Positions 17,626 through 26,319 of a stretch of 64,000 nucleotides of DNA are shown here, one piece after another. The stretch's first letter is position 1, and every line of letters starts with the position of its first letter. The notes beneath the pieces were generated by a model. That model saw nothing but the letters and a program-made list of their open reading frames with translations. It was not told the origin of the DNA and did not search any database. A program made the position numbers and the translations under genes. Source of the DNA: Candidatus Iainarchaeum sp. (GTDB lineage Archaea; B1Sed10-29; WALL01); NCBI GenBank assembly GCA_023129115.1, contig JAGMCR010000012.1, positions 1 to 64,000 of the forward strand, given 5' to 3'.

Positions 17626-18483
17626 TTATATAAGGGACACCCCAATTAGCCCGATTACTGTCAGGACAATCCCTATTTTTTGGTTGAGGTGAATCCTCTC
17701 GTGGAGAAAGATGTAGGCAAGGACGACTGTGACTGGCGTGTAGGCGGCGACTATCGGCGCGACAATTGAGAGCATGCCCATGTCGATGCCTACAAAGAAC
17801 GCAAAAACCCCAATGACTTCAGCCACTGCCACGCTGGCGAGGAGAGGCCATGTGGAGGGGCGTGGCATGCGTAGCTTCGCTTTCTTGAAGAAAGCGATTA
17901 CTGAAAAGAAAATTGCTGACAGGAAAAATGCCCAGAAAAGAGCGGACAAAGCGCCAATATCCGCAATGACGTAGTATGACAAGAAACTGGCCACGCCAAA
18001 GCCAATCATTGAAAGCAGAGCTATTCCAACGCCTGCGCTGAACACCTTCTTTTTCAGGGTTTTCATTTCCACTGATGTGAGGAGGATACCAGCAAATATT
18101 GTGGCTATGCTAACCAACTGGATTAGAGTCAGGTGCTCATGGAGCACTAACAAACCGAGCAGCGCTGTCACCATCCCCCAAGAGCCAGCAATCGGGACAA
18201 CAATTGAAGCAAGCCCCTTGGAAAGTCCCTTGTAGAAACTAAACCACGCCACCACGCTGAATACGGTCGCCGCGAGAATCAGTATACCTGTATCAATTGA
18301 CACAACCGGAACTGTGGTAAAAGCAAGGACGTATGCCACAACAGGAACAGCAGCCAGTATCTTGACGTAGACCACAGCAGAAAAATTGCCGACATCGTCA
18401 ACCGCCTTTTTTGCCAGAAAGTCGCAAATGCCGTAAAACAGCATGCTCACGAAAGCAACCAAGGCGCCCTCAACAAGAGCCAT
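17626..18483 (-). CDS. EamA/DMT-superfamily transporter
   Basis: Ten hydrophobic segments, two EamA-like halves. Confidence 0.8.
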   Translation of the reverse strand: MALVEGALVAFVSMLFYGICDFLAKKAVDDVGNFSAVVYVKILAAVPVVAYVLAFTTVPVVSIDTGILILAATVFSVVAWFSFYKGLSKGLASIVVPIAGSWGMVTALLGLLVLHEHLTLIQLVSIATIFAGILLTSVEMKTLKKKVFSAGVGIALLSMIGFGVASFLSYYVIADIGALSALFWAFFLSAIFFSVIAFFKKAKLRMPRPSTWPLLASVAVAEVIGVFAFFVGIDMGMLSIVAPIVAAYTPVTVVLAYIFLHERIHLNQKIGIVLTVIGLIGVSLI

Positions 18484-18541
18484 GCAGTCCTTATGGCAGC
18501 CCTCACTTTTATTAACCCTCGCTTCGCTAGATTAGGAAGAG

Positions 18542-19192
18542 GTGCAAATTGTGTCCGAACCAAAGAGGCTAGCGGGAGAAAAAGCCTGTGAATACGTAAA
18601 GGACGGCATGGTGCTGGGCCTCGGGACCGGCAGCACTGTGTATTATACCCTGAAGAAGATAGCCGGGCAAGGGCTTGACGTCATCGGGGTTTGCACCTCG
18701 GTCGACACGGAAAACAAGTGCAAGGAATTGGGGATAAAGACCAGCACCATCGACGAGCACGACCCCGAGCTCGCGATTGACGGCGCCGACGAGATTGACG
18801 CCAACCGGCACTTGATAAAAGGCGGTGGCGGGGCGTTGACAAGGGAAAAAATCGTTGACTACCGCGCCAAGGAATTCATCGTCGTCGCCGAAGAGCGGAA
18901 ATTGGTGCAGCAGCTGGGGGGGACCTTCTTCCTGCCTGTTGAGGTGATTCAATTCGCGTGGAAGCGCACGCAGCGCGAGCTCAAGGAACGGTTCGGGTTC
19001 GAGCGGGTCGAGAAAAGGGATTTCACGACCGACAATGGGAACTACATACTCGACTGCCACGGGAAAATAGGGGGTGCAGTGGAGTGGGAAAAAGAGATTA
19101 ACTCCATTCCCGGAGTGGTCGAGAACGGCTTGTTCACGCGCGACGTCAAGAAAATAATTGTTGGGAGTGGCACAGGGGTGAAAGAGATATGA
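18542..19192 (+). CDS. rpiA: Ribose-5-phosphate isomerase A
   Basis: GLGTGSTV, IDGADEID, KGGGGALTREKIV; GTG start. Confidence 0.95.
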   Translation: MQIVSEPKRLAGEKACEYVKDGMVLGLGTGSTVYYTLKKIAGQGLDVIGVCTSVDTENKCKELGIKTSTIDEHDPELAIDGADEIDANRHLIKGGGGALTREKIVDYRAKEFIVVAEERKLVQQLGGTFFLPVEVIQFAWKRTQRELKERFGFERVEKRDFTTDNGNYILDCHGKIGGAVEWEKEINSIPGVVENGLFTRDVKKIIVGSGTGVKEI

Positions 19193-19824
19193 AAAAGCTC
19201 GTCATCAACTTCAAGGCATACCAGGAAAGCACTGGGGCCAGTGCCGTGGAGCTGGCGCGCAAAATCGCTGGCGTGAGCAGCGAAGTCATTCTCTGCCCAC
19301 AGTACTTCGACATCAAGGAAATAGCCGGCCTCGGGAACCCGGTCTACGCGCAGCACGTCGATGCCCTGTCGTTTGGGAGCAGGACGGGCTGGATAGTGCC
19401 CGAGGCAGTGAAGGCTGCCGGTGCCGTGGGCACGCTGATAAACCATTCCGAGCACACTGTCGGGATTGGGAAGGCCGGCGAGGCAGTGAAGAGGTGCAGG
19501 GAAGCCAAGGTGCAGAGCCTTGTTTGCGTGCCGGACGTTGCCGCGGTTGTTGAGGCAGCCAAGCTCGAGCCGGACATGATTGCAATCGAGCCGCCGGAAC
19601 TGATTGGCAGCGGCATAAGCGTCTCGCAGGCACAGCCCAAGCTGATTGAGGAAGCGGTCGAGAGCGCGGGGGGCGTCACCCTGCTCTGCGGCGCGGGGGT
19701 CAGCACGGCCGAGGACGTCAAGAAGGCCGTCGGGCTCGGGGCAGAAGGGGTGCTCGTCGCGTCCGCAATTGTGAAAAGCCCGGAGCCAGAAAAGCTCGTG
19801 GGCGAAATGGTGAAAGAATTATGA
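19189..19824 (+). CDS. tpiA: Triosephosphate isomerase, archaeal type
   Basis: INFKAYQESTG, LINHSEHT, IAIEPPELIGSG, LLCGAGV. Confidence 0.94.
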   Translation: MKKLVINFKAYQESTGASAVELARKIAGVSSEVILCPQYFDIKEIAGLGNPVYAQHVDALSFGSRTGWIVPEAVKAAGAVGTLINHSEHTVGIGKAGEAVKRCREAKVQSLVCVPDVAAVVEAAKLEPDMIAIEPPELIGSGISVSQAQPKLIEEAVESAGGVTLLCGAGVSTAEDVKKAVGLGAEGVLVASAIVKSPEPEKLVGEMVKEL

Positions 19825-20705
19825 TAGTCGTTGGGAAAGACGGGTTCTCGGAAGGGCTGGCCAAAGAGCTGGGAGTGAAACATGTGGAACTTGAGACCAG
19901 GACGTTCCCTAACTCCGAGATAAACCCCCGCGTCATGGGCGAAGTGAAGGGCGAGAAAGCCCTCGTCGTGCTCCGCACCGGCTCGCAGGACAAGCACCAC
20001 CCCAACAAGCTCGTCATTGAAACTTTTTTGGTTGTGATGCAGCTGAAGGAGATGGGGGCGGAGCCCGTTGTGGTGTGGCCGTGGTTCCCGTACTCCCTGC
20101 AGGACGAGTCGTTCAGGGAAGGCGAGCCCAAGAGCGCGGAATACGTGCTGGACATGCTGCACGCGGCTGGTGCCACTGCGTTCTTCACAGTGTCCGCCCA
20201 CATGGACCGCGGCGAAGGCAAGATGGAGTACTACACCAAAATGCCGTGCTACACCATGAGCGGGTTCGAGGCAATCGCCGAATACCTCAAGGGAAAAGTC
20301 GATGCGCCAGTGGTCATTGGCCCGGACTTTACTTCGGGCGAGTCCGCCAAGGAAGTCCAGGCAGTGCTCGGCGGAAAAGTGAACTCCGTGGAAAAAGCGC
20401 GGGACAAGGAGACCGGCGAAACAGAAATCACGAAACACGACGTCAAGGAACTGGGGGGGAAAGACGTCGTGATTGTAGACGACATCGCGAACACCGGCGG
20501 GACACTGGCCGGGGCAATCAAGCTCTGCAAGGAAAACGGCGCCACGAAAGTGGTGAGCTGTGTCGTGCACCCACTGCTCGCGGATGACTGCCTGGAAAAG
20601 GTCTCCGGCGAGGGAGAGTTCGTGGCGACGGATACTATCGATTCGCCCATCTCGAAAATAACTGTCGTGCCTGCGTTTGCAGGGTTTATTCAGAAGCAGC
20701 CCTGA
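19821..20705 (+). CDS. prs: Ribose-phosphate pyrophosphokinase
   Basis: RTFPNSEINPRV, TVSAHMDRG, VVIVDDIANTGGTLAGA. Confidence 0.94.
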   Translation: MIVVGKDGFSEGLAKELGVKHVELETRTFPNSEINPRVMGEVKGEKALVVLRTGSQDKHHPNKLVIETFLVVMQLKEMGAEPVVVWPWFPYSLQDESFREGEPKSAEYVLDMLHAAGATAFFTVSAHMDRGEGKMEYYTKMPCYTMSGFEAIAEYLKGKVDAPVVIGPDFTSGESAKEVQAVLGGKVNSVEKARDKETGETEITKHDVKELGGKDVVIVDDIANTGGTLAGAIKLCKENGATKVVSCVVHPLLADDCLEKVSGEGEFVATDTIDSPISKITVVPAFAGFIQKQP

Positions 20706-21318
20706 GCTCCGCGATTGCCGCGGCGCGGTCTTGTTTTCCAAAGATTGCAGTGCCAGCGACGGCAACGTCGACGCCTGCGCCGACGACTCTTTTGATGTTG
20801 CCGGCGGTGATGCCGCCGTCGACCTCGATAGTCCCGGAAAAGTTTTTCTTGAGCCACTCGATTTTCTGGATTGACGACTCCATGAATTCCTGGCCGCCCC
20901 ACCCCGGGTTGACGCTCATCACGAGCACGACATCTGCCTCGGAAAGCACCGGCTCAATGGTTTCCACGGGGGTCGGCGGGTTGATTGACACTCCGGACTT
21001 GATGCCGTGGCCGCGGATTTGCCTCAGGTGCGCGGCGAGGTCGGTGCTCGCCTCTGCGTGGATGGTTATCAAGTCGCTCCCCGCGTCGGCGAATGCTTTG
21101 ATTTGCTTTTCCGGTGACTCAATCATTAGGTGTGAGTCGAAAAATAGCTTGCTTTTTTCGCGTAGTGACTCCACTACTTCAACGCCGAAGGTCGTGGGCG
21201 GGACGAATTTGCCGTCCATCACGTCGAAGTGCAGCCAGTCCGCTGACTCCACTGACTTGACTTCTTCCGCGAGCCGGGAAAAGTCGGCGGCCAGCACGGA
21301 AGGCGCTATCAACACCAT
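20686..21318 (-). CDS. rpe: Ribulose-phosphate 3-epimerase
   Basis: APSVLAADFSRL, LHFDVMDGKFVP, VMSVNPGWGGQEF, EVDGGI. Confidence 0.95.
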   Translation of the reverse strand: MVLIAPSVLAADFSRLAEEVKSVESADWLHFDVMDGKFVPPTTFGVEVVESLREKSKLFFDSHLMIESPEKQIKAFADAGSDLITIHAEASTDLAAHLRQIRGHGIKSGVSINPPTPVETIEPVLSEADVVLVMSVNPGWGGQEFMESSIQKIEWLKKNFSGTIEVDGGITAGNIKRVVGAGVDVAVAGTAIFGKQDRAAAIAELRAASE

Positions 21319-21357
21319 ACGCGTTTTTAATGAAATCGGGGTATAAAAGCTTGCACC

Positions 21358-21430
21358 GCCTCGGTAGCTCAGCTGGTAGAGCGCTGGTCTTGTAAACCAG
21401 AGGTCGGGGGTTCAACTCCCTCCCGGGGCT
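21358..21430 (+). tRNA. tRNA-Thr(TGT)
   Basis: GCCTCGG/CCGGGGC acceptor, anticodon loop CTTGTAA. Confidence 0.92.
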
Positions 21431-21433
21431 TTG

Positions 21434-22039
21434 ATGAATAGCACGATTGAGGAAGCTGTTTCCGCCATCAGGGAAGGCGGGATGGCCGTTGTGGTTGACC
21501 GCGAGGACCGCGAGAACGAGGGAGACCTCGTCATGGCTGCTGAATATGTTACTCCTGAAAAAATCAACTTCATGCTCAAGAACGCGCGCGGGATAATCTG
21601 CGTGCCCATGACGCGGGAAAGGCTTGGGGAACTCAAGATTCCGCCCATGGTCGAGGACAACACCGACCGCATGGGCACAGGGTTTACTGTGACCGTCGAC
21701 TACCGCGCGGGCACGACGACCGGGGTTTCTGCTTCTGACAGAGCCGCAACAATCAAGGCGCTCGCCGACCCTTCCTCAAAGCCAGAAGACTTCAGCCGCC
21801 CCGGGCACGTTTTTCCTCTGATGGCGAGCCCTGGCGGATTCTCTGAGCGGCAGGGCCACACCGAGGCCGCGCTGGAGCTCGTGAAGATGGTGGGGGTTGC
21901 GCCAGTGGCAGTGATTTGCGAGATAATGGCGGATGACGGGAGCATGGCCAAGGGAAAAGAGCTCGAGGAATTCGCGGAAGCGCACGGCCTGCCGCTGGTG
22001 AGCGTGCCCCAGCTCGCCGGGTACAGGGGTTTGGAATGA
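21434..22039 (+). CDS. ribB: 3,4-dihydroxy-2-butanone 4-phosphate synthase
   Basis: VVDREDRENEGDLVMAAE, GTGFTVTVDYR, RPGHVFPL, GHTEAALEL. Confidence 0.95.
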   Translation: MNSTIEEAVSAIREGGMAVVVDREDRENEGDLVMAAEYVTPEKINFMLKNARGIICVPMTRERLGELKIPPMVEDNTDRMGTGFTVTVDYRAGTTTGVSASDRAATIKALADPSSKPEDFSRPGHVFPLMASPGGFSERQGHTEAALELVKMVGVAPVAVICEIMADDGSMAKGKELEEFAEAHGLPLVSVPQLAGYRGLE

Positions 22040-22476
22040 CTGACGAGGGCTTCATGCGGCTTGCAATTGAAGAGTCTGGGAAGAGCAGCATAGACCTGGA
22101 AGATGGTTCTGACAACAAGTTCACTGTCGGGTGCGTGATAGTCAAGGGCGGGGAAGTCGTGGGCACTGGCTACACTGGCGAAGAGCCGTTCAGGACGCAC
22201 GCCGAGGAAACCGCAATCCGGAAGGCGGGCGATGTGGCGGGCGCAGTGCTTTACTCGACCATGGAGCCGTGCAGCATCCGCCTGTTCACCGGCGAAAAGC
22301 CGTGCGTTGAATGGATTATCGGGGCGGGGATTACGCGCGTGGTGTACGGCGCGAAGGAGCCGGGCACTTACGTGAACTGCCGCGGGCATGAACTGCTCGA
22401 GAAAGCGGGGGTCGAGGTTGTGCAGCTGAAGGGCATGGAAGAGGAATGCCTTGAGGCGTGTGGGGCGGGCGAATGA
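22036..22476 (+). CDS. CMP/dCMP/RibD-type zinc deaminase
   Basis: RTHAEETAI and STMEPCSIRLFTGEKPCVEWI. Confidence 0.88.
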   Translation: MTDEGFMRLAIEESGKSSIDLEDGSDNKFTVGCVIVKGGEVVGTGYTGEEPFRTHAEETAIRKAGDVAGAVLYSTMEPCSIRLFTGEKPCVEWIIGAGITRVVYGAKEPGTYVNCRGHELLEKAGVEVVQLKGMEEECLEACGAGE

Positions 22477-23324
22477 GCTGGCTCGTGCTCGTGCTGTTGA
22501 GCGTGCTTCTTTCGGGTATCGGCGCGGCCATAAACCGGTACGTGCTCCGCGACGAGCATGTTTATAGCTATAGTTTTCTCTTCACTTTTTTGTCGAGCCT
22601 GTTTTTTGTGCCGCTCATGCTGACAGAAGAAATCATTCTGCCGCAGACGACCGGGGGGTGGCTCATCGTCCTGGCCGCGGGAGTCCTTTGGTGGACCATC
22701 AACATAATCGGGTTCATGGGCATCAGCAAGACGGATGTCACGCTCAGCAAGCCGCTCGCCTCCTCGAAAGTTGTGATTGTTTTCCTGCTGTCCGTGCTCG
22801 TGCTCGGCGAGGCGGTGACGGCGGGGAAGATAATCGGCACGATTCTGGTCATGGCCGGGATGCTCGTGCTGACGTGGAAAAAGGGGTGGTTCACGCACCT
22901 CCGCAGCGAGGGGGTGCAGCTCTTGCTCGCGGCGGCAGTGATTATGTCGGTCGTACACGTGCTCGACAAGTACAACATGGGCGTGGTGTCGCCGAACTTT
23001 TATGGGTTCTTGATGTACTTCATTCCCGCGATTCCCTTGGGCGTGATGGCTGCGTTCCGCCTGCCGAAACTGAAGCAGACCATCCAAAACAAGTGGAAGG
23101 CGGCCGTGCTCGTGGCGGTTTGTTACGGCGCGATGTATTACTTCATTCTCCAGGCGTACAGGCTCGCCGACCTCAACGCCATTTATCCCATACTCCAGCT
23201 CGCGACTTTGGTGACCATGGGCATGGCGTACTTCTGGCTCAAGGAAAAGGCGGAGTTCAGGCAGCGCGTGGCCGGGGCGGCGCTTATGATTCTCGGGGCC
23301 GTGCTAGTGACGCTGGGTGCATGA
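22473..23324 (+). CDS. EamA/DMT-superfamily transporter
   Basis: Ten-TM pattern; ATGA overlap with deaminase. Confidence 0.78.
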   Translation: MSWLVLVLLSVLLSGIGAAINRYVLRDEHVYSYSFLFTFLSSLFFVPLMLTEEIILPQTTGGWLIVLAAGVLWWTINIIGFMGISKTDVTLSKPLASSKVVIVFLLSVLVLGEAVTAGKIIGTILVMAGMLVLTWKKGWFTHLRSEGVQLLLAAAVIMSVVHVLDKYNMGVVSPNFYGFLMYFIPAIPLGVMAAFRLPKLKQTIQNKWKAAVLVAVCYGAMYYFILQAYRLADLNAIYPILQLATLVTMGMAYFWLKEKAEFRQRVAGAALMILGAVLVTLGA

Positions 23325-23418
23325 CGACCTGCAGACAGGTCAATTATCTGTCCGTGCCGGTTCGCCGCCAGCGGACTAATAGTTTTTATATACAATCAGA
23401 TAGAATAGTCGCGCAAGC

Positions 23419-23493
23419 GGGTCCGTAGGGTAGTTTGGTTAATCCTACCAGCTTCGGGGGTTGGTGACGGGAGTTCGAATCTCCCCGGACCCA
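23419..23493 (+). tRNA. tRNA-Pro(CGG)
   Basis: GGGTCCG/CGGACCC acceptor, anticodon loop TTCGGGG. Confidence 0.9.
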
Positions 23494-23606
23494 TTTCACA
23501 ATTAGGGTTGCCTCTGGGCACCCTTGCGGTGCCCAAGCCTACCGCGCCACCTGGCGAATCCCCAAGGATTGTCGGGGCAGCCCAGGTTTGGGCTGCTTTG
23601 GACCCA
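23494..23606 (+). mobile_element. tRNA-associated hairpin element (Pro copy)
   Basis: TTGCCTCTGGGCACC..GGTGCCCAAGCCTACCGCGCCACCTGGCGAATCC..GGATTGTCGGGGCAGCCCAGGTTTGGGCTG then GGACCCA repeat of tRNA end. Confidence 0.75.
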
Positions 23607-23668
23607 CTTATTTTTCTCGGCAAGGCGTATACTCGCGCGTATATTAAGGCCTATTCCGTTTTCTGTTT

Positions 23669-24316
23669 GTGAGAAAAAATATGATAAAACAGCAAAAAGC
23701 CTGGGTGGGCCCCACCAAAGCCAGGCTAATAGCAAGGCTTATGGCGGACGGAGCCGTCTACAAAGTTAAGTCTAATTATACCATGAAGTATGAGTGCCAG
23801 GACATGAAATTGTTAGAGTCGTTCGCAAATGACTTCAAAGAAGTCTATGGCCTCAAGCCAAAGAAGGAGTGGAACAAATCCGGAAAGACGGGTAGACTGT
23901 TACCAGGTTACCGGGTTAGGAGCATAGATGCCTACAAAGACCTCGTGTCTTACAGCAGTTACTACTCAAGAAAATGGAGGGTGCCACTAGAAATAATTGG
24001 CGCTTCAAAGGATGTGCAGAAGTGCTTCGTCCAAGCATTCTTTGACGATGAAGGCACGGTTCTGAGAAAAGTCAACCTGCTTCGGATGTATTCTATAAAC
24101 AAACGTGGGCTGGAAGATGTGGGGCTTCTTCTCAGGAGCTTTGGCATACCCCACAAAATCCGGCCGGGCTTTGGTCTAAAGCGGAATGTCTACGCCATCG
24201 AAGTTGTTGGTAGAGAAAAAGTGAGGAAATTCTACTTGACTTTTGGCTCGATGTGCCACAAAAAGAAGGCTGCCATGGAAAGCATTGTAACAAAAACTAA
24301 TAAGCAAGCTTTTTAA
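23669..24316 (+). CDS. LAGLIDADG-type homing endonuclease-like protein
   Basis: ARLIARLMADGAVYKV and CFVQAFFDDEGTVLRK double-motif spacing. Confidence 0.78.
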   Translation: MRKNMIKQQKAWVGPTKARLIARLMADGAVYKVKSNYTMKYECQDMKLLESFANDFKEVYGLKPKKEWNKSGKTGRLLPGYRVRSIDAYKDLVSYSSYYSRKWRVPLEIIGASKDVQKCFVQAFFDDEGTVLRKVNLLRMYSINKRGLEDVGLLLRSFGIPHKIRPGFGLKRNVYAIEVVGREKVRKFYLTFGSMCHKKKAAMESIVTKTNKQAF

Positions 24317-24344
24317 ACTATCAAACCTAAAAAACAGCTAGAAC

Positions 24345-24502
24345 CCCCGCTTAGCATAGCCCGGTAATGCGGCCGGCTGTTTCTGAGAGAGACTCCGGTT
24401 TCCTCAGAGGTCATAGGAGGATTGATGCGTTCAACGCAACGCGTCGTTCGAGTCCGCATTGCAGACACCGGCAGATCCCCCGTTCAAATCGGGGAGCGGG
24501 GA
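24345..24502 (+). tRNA. Intron-containing tRNA, identity unresolved (C1:G72 suggests Tyr; loop reads CTGT|...)
   Basis: CCCCGCT/AGCGGGG acceptor, D arm GCAT..ATGC, anticodon stem GCCGG/CCGGC separated by 91 nt, T arm CCCCGTTCAAATCGGGG, A73 then CCA. Confidence 0.75.
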
Positions 24503-24523
24503 CCACATTCTTTTGGTGGAGCC

Positions 24524-25234
24524 ATGAGGCCATACACAAAAAAAGCCGCGAAGTACTATGATTTGCTTCATCACCGCGATGTCAAAGACGCGACGCGGCA
24601 GGTTAAATTGATGGCTAGCTTGTGGCGGAAGAAAACCAAACGGGTGCTCGACGCCGCGTGCGGGACCGGGCGGCTGTCGATTCCGCTAGTGAAAATGGGC
24701 TACGAAGTGACTGGGTTGGACATCACTCCTGCAATGATGGAAGTCGCGAAGCAAAAAAAGGGCAGCGACAAGGTAAGGTTTGTTGTTGGGGATATGTGCA
24801 CCTACAAAGGAAAGAAAAAGTTTGACGCGATTGTGTGCGGAAGCAACACCCTGTGCCATTTGATGACGGACAAGAAGGCGGTCGCGTGCCTCAAGAACTT
24901 CCGGAAAAATCTTGTCAGGGGCGGGACCGTTGTTTTTGACTTGTGGAACTGTGAGAAATGGGGGTACAGCCTGGACGGCAGGAAAACGGTCAGGGAAAAA
25001 GGCGTTACAGTGCACTACACCGCAAAGGACAGGATAGACAAGAAGGCAAACATCCACCAGTGGGAAGACCGCGCGAAAATCGATGACCACGGTGAAAAGC
25101 TTGAGCTGGTTTTCGCGGGAAGATTGAGGTGGAGGCCGGCGGACAAGTGGATTAAGATGCTGGAAAAAGCCGGGTTCAAACACCCTGGCGTGAGGTACGT
25201 GAAGGACAAGATTTACGTCTTCGCAAAGGCGTGA
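24524..25234 (+). CDS. Class I SAM-dependent methyltransferase
   Basis: VLDAACGTGRLSIPLVKMGYEVTGLDITPAMMEVAK. Confidence 0.9.
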   Translation: MRPYTKKAAKYYDLLHHRDVKDATRQVKLMASLWRKKTKRVLDAACGTGRLSIPLVKMGYEVTGLDITPAMMEVAKQKKGSDKVRFVVGDMCTYKGKKKFDAIVCGSNTLCHLMTDKKAVACLKNFRKNLVRGGTVVFDLWNCEKWGYSLDGRKTVREKGVTVHYTAKDRIDKKANIHQWEDRAKIDDHGEKLELVFAGRLRWRPADKWIKMLEKAGFKHPGVRYVKDKIYVFAKA

Positions 25235-25282
25235 ACGCACTTATTTAAAAAGGGATTGCTCCATAACTATGCCCATACCCAC

Positions 25283-25356
25283 GCCCCTGTAGTGTAGTTG
25301 GTTTATCATCTGGGATTGTCGATCCCAGGACTCGGGTTCGAATCCCGGCGGGGGCG
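25283..25356 (+). tRNA. tRNA-Asp(GTC)
   Basis: GCCCCTG/CGGGGGC acceptor, anticodon loop TTGTCGA. Confidence 0.93.
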
Positions 25357-25358
25357 CT

Positions 25359-25586
25359 GTCTCTGGGGGCTTTATGCCCCCAAGCCTAACGTGCCACCTG
25401 GCACCTGGCGAATTGCGCTAGGCAATTGCCGGGGCAAATCCCAAAGGATTGTCGGGGCATAACGTGAATCCCGCAGGACCTGGCGAATCCCACAGGATTG
25501 CCGGGGCACCTGGCGAATTTCCCAAAGGAAAACGCCGGGGCATTCTCGTTTGAGCTGAGTTTCAGCTGAAACCCGGCCCGGGCGCT
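25359..25586 (+). mobile_element. tRNA-associated hairpin element (Asp copy) with several internal hairpin cassettes
   Basis: TGTCTCTGGGGGC..GCCCCCAAGCCTAACGTG, repeated CCTGGCGAAT...CCGGGGCA units, tail GAGCTGAGTTTCAGCTG, then AAACCCGGCCCGGGCGCT resembling tRNA end AATCCCGGCGGGGGCGCT. Confidence 0.75.
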
Positions 25587-25623
25587 CGGGGAGCCGTGTG
25601 CTCCCCTCCCCTCGTGGGTTCTA

Positions 25624-25685
25624 GTCTTCCATCGACGCTTTTCCACCGAGCGGCGGCCTTGTGCCGCCGTAGCAGAAAAGAGGGA
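25624..25685 (-). repeat. Family B intergenic repeat, inverted orientation
   Basis: Reverse complement CTTTTCTGCTACGGCGGC..GCCGCCGCTCGGTGGAAAAGCGTCGATGGAAGA. Confidence 0.7.
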
Positions 25686-25717
25686 GATTTTTATACTCTT
25701 TTCTCTTTTCCTAACCC

Positions 25718-25969
25718 GTGGACATTGACTACGACATAATCAAGACCGTGCGGGAGCTCGAGAAGGCGGGGCACTCAGAGCCCATTATCGAGAAAAAGCT
25801 CGGCGAAATGGGCTTCTCTGACTCAGACGTCCTGGAAATAATGCGCCTGGCCCAAAGCGTGGACTCTGTAGAGGGCCAGGGCAAGGCAAAAACCGCCTTG
25901 CTGGCCTTGGGGGGCGGATTCGTGGTTCTCGTGGTCGTGATGGCGGTATACGCCCTGTTATTCACCTGA
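25718..25969 (+). CDS. Small protein with N-terminal UBA-like helices and C-terminal TM
   Basis: DIIKTVRELEKAGHSEPIIEKKLGEMGFSDSDVLEIMRLA ... GGGFVVLVVVMAVYALLF. Confidence 0.65.
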   Translation: MDIDYDIIKTVRELEKAGHSEPIIEKKLGEMGFSDSDVLEIMRLAQSVDSVEGQGKAKTALLALGGGFVVLVVVMAVYALLFT

Positions 25970-26059
25970 AAAAACCGAAACGTTTATAAAGGGAGATTTT
26001 TACAACTCATGCACGCTCCGCTTACTGCTTTCTATGCAAGTTCTTAGGGGGAAATATGC

Positions 26060-26296
26060 GTGCTAGAAGCTGACTTTATCCTCAAGCATTCGCTTGTGCC
26101 CAAGCACGAGGTAATGTCCGACACTTCTGTTGAGAGGCTGTTCAAGAAGTACAAGCTCAGCAAAGACCAGCTCCCGCGCATAAAGAACACTGACCCGGTA
26201 GTCGACGCCATAGGCGCCAAGAAGGGCCAGGTCCTCAAGATTTCCCGCGACTCAATCACTGCAGGGAAAGCAGTTACTTACCGCATTGTAGTCTAA
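26060..26296 (+). CDS. rpoH: DNA-directed RNA polymerase subunit H
   Basis: SLVPKHEVMSDTSVERLFKKYKLSKDQLPRIKNTDPV; GTG start; TATA-like cgtttataaag upstream. Confidence 0.95.
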   Translation: MLEADFILKHSLVPKHEVMSDTSVERLFKKYKLSKDQLPRIKNTDPVVDAIGAKKGQVLKISRDSITAGKAVTYRIVV

Positions 26297-26319
26297 GTGC
26301 GGCTGGGGCTGCCGAGTAG

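Noticed and set aside
19344-20765. 473-aa minus-strand ORF
   Set aside because: Antisense to tpiA and prs, which have clear motifs; no recognisable domain
25380-25570. Possible CRISPR-like array in the repeated CCTGGCGAAT...CCGGGGCA units
   Set aside because: Repeats are unequal in length, self-complementary throughout, lack uniform spacers, and match hairpin modules found singly elsewhere; no cas genes in the window
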